This document shows, in pieces, positions 53,082 to 61,283 of a stretch of 64,000 nt of DNA (the stretch's first letter is position 1; each line of letters starts with the position of its first letter). Position numbers and translations under genes: made by a program. The DNA is taken from contig JBKBII010000001.1 of the NCBI GenBank assembly GCA_046299415.1, positions 434,001-498,000 on the forward strand, in the 5' to 3' direction. Source of the DNA: JBKBII01 sp046299415 (GTDB lineage Bacteria; Pseudomonadota; Gammaproteobacteria; Ectothiorhodospirales; Ectothiorhodospiraceae). Below the pieces are notes generated by a model. That model made no database searches. It was not told where the DNA came from and saw only the letters and a list, made by a program, of their open reading frames with translations.

Positions 53082-54458
53082 TTAAAAACCTGTCCTTATC
53101 ACACCGAGCTCACGCGCAGCATTAGCTGCGTTCTCGGACATTCGTTCGAAGACATACGGCGAATGCTTCCACAGCGCCTCTGCCTGCGTTCGCATCATCG
53201 CGCGTTCGCGCTCGCAAAAAGCCTCGATCGGCTCAGCGAATCCCGGCGTCAAAATCCGATGCGCCGACGTCGTCAATGTCGGCACGAACCCTCGCGGAAT
53301 CTTGTGCTCGCCTTGGGCACCCGGCTCAAACCGCGACAGACCATGGTCAATGCAGTACTCGATCCCCTGGTAGTAACACACCTCGAAATGCAGCCCCTCG
53401 AGCTCTGCAGCCGTATCGCGCATTCCCCAAAAGCGTCCAAAAAGCGCGTCGTCAGAGCGATAACACAGCGCCGCCGCCTGTAAGGCTCGCGCAGGATCAG
53501 GCTCGCTCGGATCAATAGCCTCAATCAAGACGACGCGATACCCCAGGGCCGCCCCCGTCTCGCGGAAAAAATCCTCCGAAAGCGTCGGCCAACCGCTGTA
53601 GCGCTCGAACGTATCGACGTAAAACTGATAAAAAACGGCCCATTCGTTGGCGCCGATCTGATCACCGTGACGCCACACGAACTTTAAACCGCTATCGCCG
53701 GCCAGGCGGCGCTCGCGGCGAATGTTTTTGCGCTTTTTCGACGAAAGCGTCGCCAGAAATGCATCAAAATCGGTGTAGTTGGCGTTGTACCAGTGAAACT
53801 GCAGGCCATGACGAGATACGAATTTATCAATGCGATGGGACCGAGTTTGCGTCGCATCAGCGGTCTCGTCATCGATCAGCATCGATGAATCATTATCAGC
53901 AACTGCCCGGTTGGCGGGCGTAAAGCGCGCCTCGACTTCGATCGGATCATCCAGGCTCTCGATAAACGCCTGTTCTTCGCGGGCGGGGAATAGCACATGA
54001 ACGCCGCTGGCTTGATGCGACAAGGCGAATTCACTCGCTGCGCGCAGCAAACGGGCACGCAAAACGTCCCGATCCTGACGCTCGACGTCCGGGTGGATCA
54101 GTAAACGTGGACCGGTCGCCGGTGTATAAGGCACTGCCGAAACGAACTTGGGATAGTACGCGAGGCCATTTCTTTCCCACGCCGCGGACCAGGCCCAGTC
54201 AAATACAAACTCACCGTAGTTGTTGGCCTTGGCATACAGCGGCATCGCCGCAAGCAAGCGCTCGGCGTCACGCAACAACACGTGACACGGGTACCATCCG
54301 AATTCACGCCCCACACATCTATAACGCTCGAGCCCTGCAAGAAAGGCGTGGCTCAAAAAGGGTTCGCGGTATCCAGCCAAGACATCCCAGTCGGCGGCAT
54401 CGACGGTGTCGAGGTCCTGACAGAATTCAACCGCCAGGCCTGCCATATTCACACTCAT
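53082..54458 (-). CDS. FemAB-like acyltransferase (COG3146, GNAT family)
   Basis: A 458-residue protein of the PF04339 FemAB_like/COG3146 family with two GNAT-type folds. Characteristic runs: PFLSHAFLAGLE near 34, FATLSSKKRKNIRRER-like text (LSSKKRKNIRRERR), YQFYVDTFERYSGWP, and FEVCYYQGIEYCIDHGL followed by PGAQGEHKIPRGF. The acyl acceptor is unknown; a peptidoglycan or aminoacyl-transfer role is only suggested by the FemAB fold. A polar stretch with RAVADNDSS and DDETADATQ looks like an insertion near residues 188-206. Start revised to the ATG at 54458, with GAGGGG five bases upstream; the frame opens at a GTG at 54464. Confidence 0.9.
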   Translation of the reverse strand: MSVNMAGLAVEFCQDLDTVDAADWDVLAGYREPFLSHAFLAGLERYRCVGREFGWYPCHVLLRDAERLLAAMPLYAKANNYGEFVFDWAWSAAWERNGLAYYPKFVSAVPYTPATGPRLLIHPDVERQDRDVLRARLLRAASEFALSHQASGVHVLFPAREEQAFIESLDDPIEVEARFTPANRAVADNDSSMLIDDETADATQTRSHRIDKFVSRHGLQFHWYNANYTDFDAFLATLSSKKRKNIRRERRLAGDSGLKFVWRHGDQIGANEWAVFYQFYVDTFERYSGWPTLSEDFFRETGAALGYRVVLIEAIDPSEPDPARALQAAALCYRSDDALFGRFWGMRDTAAELEGLHFEVCYYQGIEYCIDHGLSRFEPGAQGEHKIPRGFVPTLTTSAHRILTPGFAEPIEAFCERERAMMRTQAEALWKHSPYVFERMSENAANAARELGVIRTGF

Positions 54459-55006
54459 CCACACCCCTCGGTTGACCCTCGGAACCCAAATCGAGCCACA
54501 ACGAACCGGCTGGTCGACCCTGCCATAGATCGATCACGGCCCCTGCCCAGCATTGGTGTAACAGCGAACACCAAGTTTTTTCCACCGATGGTCCGGTGGC
54601 CGTTCACAGACCCGCCACAAGCTCCACTGCCGATCTGTACGCTGAGCCCAAACCGTCGAGTCTTAAAACGTTCGCTAGGTTCCCGGTCGATCGATGCTGA
54701 CCGCTTCCTAGACGCTTGGGCCTTAGGGCTGCTTAAAAAAGCCTGAGTCAGTTGAGAGCCTTAACCGCCCAGGGGCAGACCGCCGTGTTGACGCGAAAAT
54801 AAGTCGCGGCAACACACGGCAAACCGATGGCTGACGACCCGTAGGCGCGGACTCAGCAGCCAAGGGCTGGCGTATTCGGGCCTCCCGCAAGGCTTGACCT
54901 GCAACGACGCACCAGCTGGCGCACCGGGTCAGAGGCACCCCAGAGTCGAAACTGAACGACTCACCTGTCAGGGCCTACTCGCACCGAATGCCGCGAAATT
55001 AAAACC
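54459..55006. other. Gap between trxB and the COG3146 gene
   Basis: No convincing gene, repeat or terminator. It should contain the promoter of the COG3146-aat pair. Confidence 0.35.
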
Positions 55007-56428
55007 TTATTTGTTCTTCTTTTTTGAACTCTTCTTGGCCTTCTTCAACTTCTTGGATTTTTTGGGCTCTTCGTCAGTCTTCTTTTCGGTGTCCTGATGC
55101 CCGATCCCATCAGAAGCACCGTCGACCAGCTGACCTTCAGCCGCCACCGTCGGTTTTTTCTTCGAATCCGACGAACCAGCACCGGAGTCCCTACTGGAGC
55201 TGACCAACTTTCCGAGGGCACCGACAACCGACGAAAAGGCGCCGACCGCCAACCCACCACCGGAAGGCTGGCTGCTCAAAGAATCGGCTCCATGCGACGC
55301 GATGAACTCCGGTTGAACCGCCGCTTTGTTTGAAGAATCACCATTGGACGGTGCATGACCTGCGCTGCCATGAGCCCGATTTTGAGTCGCGTGCCCAGTG
55401 TCGGAGTTTTCTCTCGTCAGAGCAGCCCCCTGCCCAATTGCCGAATCATCCGCTGCAGGCGAAACACCGAGGGCATCCAGGAAACGCTCGGCATCCAGCG
55501 CTGCCATGCAACCGGTGCCGGCTGATGTAATGGCTTGGCGATAGACGTGATCCATTACATCGCCCGCCGCAAACACCCCGGGCACACTCGTCGCGGTGGC
55601 ATTGCCTGCCAAGCCACTTTTGACTCTGATATACCCCCCATCCATCTCCAACTGGCCTTCGAACAGAGCTGTATTGGGTTTATGGCCGATCGCGATGAAC
55701 ACACCAGTCACGTCGAGATCCTTAGTGGAACCGTCAACGGTGGATTTCAGACGAAGCCCCGTTACCCCTCCGGTATCGCCTAGAACCTCGTCGAGCGTGT
55801 GATTCCACTCGATCGTGACCTTGCCAGCGGCCTCTTTCTCGAACAGTTTGTCCTGCAGAATCTTTTCTGAGCGCAGGCGGTCCCGTCGGTGAACCAACGT
55901 CACGTGCTCACAAATATTCGCGAGATACAAAGCCTCCTCCACCGCGGTATTGCCCCCACCAATGACGGCGACCCGTTGATTTCGGTAGAAAAATCCATCG
56001 CAGGTCGCGCAGGCCGATACCCCCCTGCCCTTGAATTTCTCCTCGGATTCAAGCCCGAGATACATCGCGCTTGCCCCGGTGGCGATGATCAACGCATCGC
56101 AGGTGTAGGCTCTAGAATCTCCCATGAGCCTGAGCGGTTTTCTGGAAAAATCCACCGACTGAATATGATCAAAAATAACCTCTGTATCAAAGCGTTCTGC
56201 GTGCTTCTGCATTCTTTGCATCAACTCTGGACCTTGCACGCCGTCAGGGTCGCCCGGCCAATTGTCGACATCTGTCGTCGTCATCAACTGCCCACCCTGC
56301 TCCATGCCGGTCACCAGAACTGGATTCAGGTTGGCACGAGCCGCATACACCGCGGCAGTCCAGCCGGCGGGGCCTGAGCCAAGAATCAAGAGACGGGCAT
56401 GACGCGGTTCGGAACTGGCTTGAGGCAT
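55007..56428 (-). CDS. trxB: Thioredoxin reductase with long lysine-rich tail
   Basis: Flavoprotein that reduces thioredoxin with NADPH. FAD site LILGSGPAGWTAAVYAARA at 14, redox cysteines in SACATCDGFF (Cys140, Cys143), NADPH site VIGGGNTAVEEALYLA at 155 and VFAAGDVMDHVYRQAITSAGTGCMAA split across 285-310. The catalytic core ends near 320, as in E. coli (321 residues). A further 153 residues follow: a Ser/Gly/Asp-rich stretch, then a tail of alternating Lys, Ser and Ala ending in KKSSKKKNK. The start is revised to the ATG at 56428, with AAGGAG six bases upstream. The tail is in frame with no stop, so it is genuine unless the assembly is wrong. Confidence 0.95.
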   Translation of the reverse strand: MPQASSEPRHARLLILGSGPAGWTAAVYAARANLNPVLVTGMEQGGQLMTTTDVDNWPGDPDGVQGPELMQRMQKHAERFDTEVIFDHIQSVDFSRKPLRLMGDSRAYTCDALIIATGASAMYLGLESEEKFKGRGVSACATCDGFFYRNQRVAVIGGGNTAVEEALYLANICEHVTLVHRRDRLRSEKILQDKLFEKEAAGKVTIEWNHTLDEVLGDTGGVTGLRLKSTVDGSTKDLDVTGVFIAIGHKPNTALFEGQLEMDGGYIRVKSGLAGNATATSVPGVFAAGDVMDHVYRQAITSAGTGCMAALDAERFLDALGVSPAADDSAIGQGAALTRENSDTGHATQNRAHGSAGHAPSNGDSSNKAAVQPEFIASHGADSLSSQPSGGGLAVGAFSSVVGALGKLVSSSRDSGAGSSDSKKKPTVAAEGQLVDGASDGIGHQDTEKKTDEEPKKSKKLKKAKKSSKKKNK

Positions 56429-57185
56429 GAAGCACTCCTTAATTGGACCAACGAACGAAAGAACGGCTGCGGCCCCTAATCGGGGATCCACCTCGGCATG
56501 GTGTGTTCAAAGTCACGGTGACCCGGAAAACAGCTGGCGGAGGATCCCGCGAGCAATCGATGCTTTGCGCCGCGACCGCCGCAGCACCAACATGCCTATT
56601 AGAACGCAGATCGACGGGGCACGAGGCAGCTCCTGCTCCGTGCATCCGTGTTTTTCACTATCGCCCCAGACGCCCTCATTGCCGAAACTGGTCGTAGCAG
56701 TCTCGGGGCGTTCTCGACGTTTTCAAGCTGCGCGATCCGGTTCTTCGGACATGCGTCACAAACGACGATCGAGACACACCGATCATCCCTCGCGGCCATC
56801 ATCACCGGCGACGATGAAAAGGTTACCTGCCCCGCAGGGCATCGTAGCGACCCACGACAGGATTCGCCGGAGCGTCAACAAACACACATGCCAATCGCCT
56901 ATCAAGGCCGCGTCTCGATGCCGCGTTCACCGCGTTCTCATCCCAACCATCCTGATCCCAGTTGCGCGGACCGGTCACAAAGAGAACCTACCGATAGAGA
57001 AGCAAACTCAAAGACGCAAATTCGACCGATTTCGTCGCCGTTGCCGAGCCAACCGCATGCCCCGATAGACCGCCCGATCCGCCAACCGACTAAGGACCGC
57101 GTCCCAGCTGTCCGAGATAAAAAACACCCAACCACTTCCGCCAAAATGCGACACTGCGGTTGACTGACAAGGTCTTGATGACGCA
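56429..57185. other. Divergent spacer between trxB and recC
   Basis: Long divergent spacer. Several overlapping frames exist on both strands, none with family likeness. No clear repeat. Confidence 0.35.
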
Positions 57186-60100
57186 ATGCTCAATTCCATT
57201 CCCGGCAACCGACTCGAATACCTCGTCGACATTCTTGATGTCCTGCTGCGCAACGACCAGTCGGCACCGCCGTTGGAGCCGGACCCCATCGTCGTCGCCC
57301 ATCCCGGGCTTGCACAATGGTTGCGCCTGCAATTGGCGATGAAGGCCGACCGCGGCATTGCAATGAATCTGGAGTTCCCGCTGCCGCGCGAGTGGATCTG
57401 GGATGTCATGCGTCGCGTGCTCGGCCCTGACGTCCTTCCGCAACGTTCGCCATTGATCCCCGAAGTGATGACTTGGCGGATTTTTCGAGAACTCGCGTCG
57501 CCAGACCTCATCGACGATCCGCTCTTCGCAGAACCGACGTACGCCTGGCAGCGCGCACCCGAGGCCCAACGAGAGCGGCGGCGCTATGAACTGGCCGCCG
57601 AAATCGCGCACTTGTTCGATCAGATACAACTCTATCGACCCGACTGGGCCGACGCGTTCGAAAACGGGGCCCGCGCGATTCCGATCAACGATCGCCGCGA
57701 GACCATGCCCGATCCCGATTGGCAAGCCCTTCTTTGGCAACGCCTGTACGACGACCGTCACCCCCACATCGTGCGCCTCCTTCGGCAGAGTCAGGCCCAT
57801 CTACATCGGCCCGCTGAACCGCTTCCACCGCGAGTGTTGTTGTTTGGCACGAACACGCTCGCTCCGCTGTGGCTTGATTTCCTTGAGGCGCTGGCTCTTC
57901 AGGGAACCCGCGTTCATCTCCTGCACTTAAATCCTTGCCCCGATTTTTGGGATGACCTCGAGTCGGCCAAATCGCAATCTCGTCGAGTCATTCGATCCCT
58001 GGGCACACCGGCGCCAATCACCGGCTCAGCCCCGGAAGAAGCCATACCCGCTCGAGACCCTGCGAATCCACCGCCGCCAAAACGGTTCACGGCGCCAGAA
58101 ACGAATCAACACCCCCAACGCGCCAAGATCAACGCACAGGAGGATGCCGCTCTCAGCCTTTTTGACGATCTCGATGGTCTGAAGGGTCGTCATGTCGCTG
58201 ATGGTCCTGATCCAGCTGATGGCGAGAATCTCTCCAATGCGGATCGCACACCGTCGTCAGCTCAACACCTACTGACCGCACTTGGAGCGCAAGGACAGGC
58301 CTTCATCCGCGCGCTGCGCTCGCGCGCCGATGACACGCCGATGTACGTCGACCCCGACAACATCGGTGATTCACCGATGGACGGCAACGATCGCGAACGC
58401 GCGATCAATCCCGTGTCAGCGCTTCAAAGCGATCTCTATCATGCGCTCGACACCTGGCCCGACAAACCGCCACGGCCAGCGCCCGATGAGCGACTCGTCA
58501 TCGTTCGAGCGGGACAGAAATTGCGCGAAGTACAGGGCCTTCACGACTGGATACTCGCTCGAATGGCCGCGGATGCCACGATCAAACCGCGCGACATCGT
58601 CATTCTCTGCCCCGACATCGAAGCCTATGCGCCGCATCTTCGCGCGGTATTCGCTACAACCTTTGTCGCGCCGTCCTCCACGTCATTCGACGAGTCATCA
58701 GCGCCAACACCCGCAACAACACCGAAGACATCGGCACAGGACTCGGCTCAGACTCGGACGCTGAACCGCTGCGACACTCTCCGTCTCCCGTGCACGATTG
58801 CAGATCGCAATGGCGTCATCGACGACCCTGACCTCAACGCGTTTAACGCGATGCTCGACGCCGACCGAGCGCGATTCAGCCGCAATGAAGTCCTGGACTG
58901 GCTTGCTTCGCCCGCGCTGTTGAATCGCTTGGGCCTCGACCCAGACGACGTATCGCTACTCGGCAGACAACTGGCCGCATCGGCGGCTTTCTGGGGCATC
59001 GACAAAGCACAGCGCGAGAAGTGGCTGAACGGCGCAATTTGCGATTCTTTCGGCCTGCACGATGGCATCGACCGCAGTCTTCTCGCCTATGCTCATGGCT
59101 CGGCCGCGAAACCCGTTTTGTCCGAGGACTTCGCCGTCGCTTCAACGCGATCGGCGCAGAACCCCGCGCTCCTGCGCGATGCAGCCGGACGAGAACATCA
59201 GCATCCCGGAGACCTCGGGGATGACACCGCCGAAACGCTCGCCAAAGCCGCCATCTTCATCAAACGTCTGCAGGAATGGCGCCGGAAACTCGATCAAGCT
59301 CGCCCGGTCTCAGATTGGTCGAGCGTCATCGATCTACACCTGCGCCGCGCCTTTTTTGCCGAAACGTCGGAGTCTGAGCCGTTCCACAGCACGGTTCGTC
59401 AGGTGCTTGCAGATTGGGTCGAGAGCACCGCTGCGGCGAAGTTTGACGCGCCCGTAGGTTGGTCGGTCGTTCGCGAAGTCCTAAAAGACTCACTCGCTCA
59501 AGCCGCGTCGCGCGCCGGACGAGGATTCCTGCGCGGTGCCATTACCGCCGCATCGCTCGTCCCAATGCGCAGCTTGCCGTTTCGGGTCGTCGCCGTCCTG
59601 GGACTCGATGCCACGCAGTTCCCACGGCCTCATTCACCCTCTGGATTCGACCGTATCGCCGCAGCCAAACCCCGCGAACTCGACCGCACCCGTCGAACAG
59701 ATGACCGTGAGCTGTTTCTCGAAGCCCTGCTCTCCGCACGCGATGCGCTATGGCTCAGCTACCAGGGCTTCGACGCCAAAGATCGCTCCGAATGCGCGCC
59801 TTCGCTCGTGCTGTCATTGTTGATCGATCATCTTGAGGCCGTAACAACGTTCAGCCGCGACAAGGATATCTACGAGCTACCGATGCACGCCTTCGATCCG
59901 GTTGTATTTCGCGACGATGGCACCGTCGCCGAACGGCCAACGATCAAGAGTTTTGCTGCCGGATGGCTGACCTTGGCACGACTGGTCCACCGCACGCACT
60001 TCGCACATACCCATCACGACGAACCGAGGACCTTCAATTCACGGCTTGCCGAGCGCCAAACCCACGACGCGGGCAGAGCAAAAACGCGTAAGCCAGAACC

Positions 60101-61283
60101 GTCGACGGATCACCTTGGCTGCCCTGAGACCACCCCACCGAGCGCAACCTCACGCGAGATCAAAGGAGATGCGCGAGAAACGCGCGGACTTGAAACCGTA
60201 AACACGAATTGGGCGCCTCACGACTCGCTGCCCGACGACGACGCGCCAACGATCGCGCTCGACGAACTCGCACGGGCCTACGCCGAACCCGTCAGTGATT
60301 GGGGACGCCACCACCTCGATCTTGGACGAAAATGCTCCGAATCCGATGACGATTCCGAGGCATTCGAAGAGTCTCCGCTCGAGCGCTATCGGCTCGTTCA
60401 GGATCTCGTCAACGGTTGGCATCATCGCAGCCTGCCATTGACCGGCGACGACCGCACGACCATCAAGCATCAACTGCAATCCCTTCAGCTCGCCGGACGC
60501 TGGCCTCGGCATCTCGACACCCAGCGCTCAGCTGACGACATTGCATACCGCGTCACGACATGGATCGAGTCTCTCCACGCTGGCCTCGAGATTTACGGCA
60601 AGGGCTCGCGACCAATGACCAAAGACCTGCGTCATCCAGTCGGCACCATCTGGCTCACGGGATCCCTCGACCGCTACCCGATCATCTCGGAAGCGCTCGT
60701 CAACGAGACCGACGCAAACCGCGATTCCACGCCTCAATCTCAGCTCCTGGCGTGGCGCCCAGGTCAACTTCGCGGCAGCGATATGATCGCGGCCTGGCTA
60801 AAGCATCTTGCCGCGAACCTCCACGAACCAACGCGTACAGCCACGGTTTTCGAGACCCAGTCCTCAAAACCTGCGGTCATTTATCGACTCCTGCCGATTG
60901 CGTCAGATCAAGCGCGGCGCCTTCTCGACATTTATGTTCGCGATGTTCTGAGCTGGCGTTTGCAACCCGATGCGCTTCCGCCGTTCTTTCACAGCGAAAT
61001 CATCAGCCCTTGGCTGAAACACACCCTCGCTCACCACAAAGCCTTAATCAATCGCGTCCCAGCCGACGAGGCAAAAGAGTCCAGGCGCGTCGCAATAGAG
61101 AAGGCGCTCGAAAATCTTTGGAGCCCGCCGGCCGAAAAGGTGACCGACCTCGAACAGGGACTACGAGCGGATCCGTTGTTCGCCACGCTGTGGGCGGACG
61201 GACCCCCACCGTTTTCAACCGTAATGTCCTGGATTGAAGTTCGTTTCCAGGCGCTCGCAGAGGCCATCGAGACCCAGACATGA
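57186..61283 (+). CDS. recC: Exodeoxyribonuclease V gamma subunit RecC
   Basis: Chi-recognition and scaffold subunit of RecBCD, which resects double-strand ends. The N-terminus matches the family: NRLEYLVDILDVLL, PIVVAHPGLAQWLRLQLA and NLEFPLPREWIWDVMRRVL. Later parts show LHDWILARM, the helicase-like IVILCPDIEAYAPHLRAVF and RSLPFRVVAVLGLDATQFPR, then DDRELFLEALLSARDALWLSYQG. It is 1365 residues against 1122 in E. coli. Polar insertions lie at about 57990-58270, 58665-58770 and 60000-60220. No clear ribosome-binding site precedes the ATG. It overlaps recB in ATGA. Confidence 0.93.
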   Translation: MLNSIPGNRLEYLVDILDVLLRNDQSAPPLEPDPIVVAHPGLAQWLRLQLAMKADRGIAMNLEFPLPREWIWDVMRRVLGPDVLPQRSPLIPEVMTWRIFRELASPDLIDDPLFAEPTYAWQRAPEAQRERRRYELAAEIAHLFDQIQLYRPDWADAFENGARAIPINDRRETMPDPDWQALLWQRLYDDRHPHIVRLLRQSQAHLHRPAEPLPPRVLLFGTNTLAPLWLDFLEALALQGTRVHLLHLNPCPDFWDDLESAKSQSRRVIRSLGTPAPITGSAPEEAIPARDPANPPPPKRFTAPETNQHPQRAKINAQEDAALSLFDDLDGLKGRHVADGPDPADGENLSNADRTPSSAQHLLTALGAQGQAFIRALRSRADDTPMYVDPDNIGDSPMDGNDRERAINPVSALQSDLYHALDTWPDKPPRPAPDERLVIVRAGQKLREVQGLHDWILARMAADATIKPRDIVILCPDIEAYAPHLRAVFATTFVAPSSTSFDESSAPTPATTPKTSAQDSAQTRTLNRCDTLRLPCTIADRNGVIDDPDLNAFNAMLDADRARFSRNEVLDWLASPALLNRLGLDPDDVSLLGRQLAASAAFWGIDKAQREKWLNGAICDSFGLHDGIDRSLLAYAHGSAAKPVLSEDFAVASTRSAQNPALLRDAAGREHQHPGDLGDDTAETLAKAAIFIKRLQEWRRKLDQARPVSDWSSVIDLHLRRAFFAETSESEPFHSTVRQVLADWVESTAAAKFDAPVGWSVVREVLKDSLAQAASRAGRGFLRGAITAASLVPMRSLPFRVVAVLGLDATQFPRPHSPSGFDRIAAAKPRELDRTRRTDDRELFLEALLSARDALWLSYQGFDAKDRSECAPSLVLSLLIDHLEAVTTFSRDKDIYELPMHAFDPVVFRDDGTVAERPTIKSFAAGWLTLARLVHRTHFAHTHHDEPRTFNSRLAERQTHDAGRAKTRKPEPSTDHLGCPETTPPSATSREIKGDARETRGLETVNTNWAPHDSLPDDDAPTIALDELARAYAEPVSDWGRHHLDLGRKCSESDDDSEAFEESPLERYRLVQDLVNGWHHRSLPLTGDDRTTIKHQLQSLQLAGRWPRHLDTQRSADDIAYRVTTWIESLHAGLEIYGKGSRPMTKDLRHPVGTIWLTGSLDRYPIISEALVNETDANRDSTPQSQLLAWRPGQLRGSDMIAAWLKHLAANLHEPTRTATVFETQSSKPAVIYRLLPIASDQARRLLDIYVRDVLSWRLQPDALPPFFHSEIISPWLKHTLAHHKALINRVPADEAKESRRVAIEKALENLWSPPAEKVTDLEQGLRADPLFATLWADGPPPFSTVMSWIEVRFQALAEAIETQT

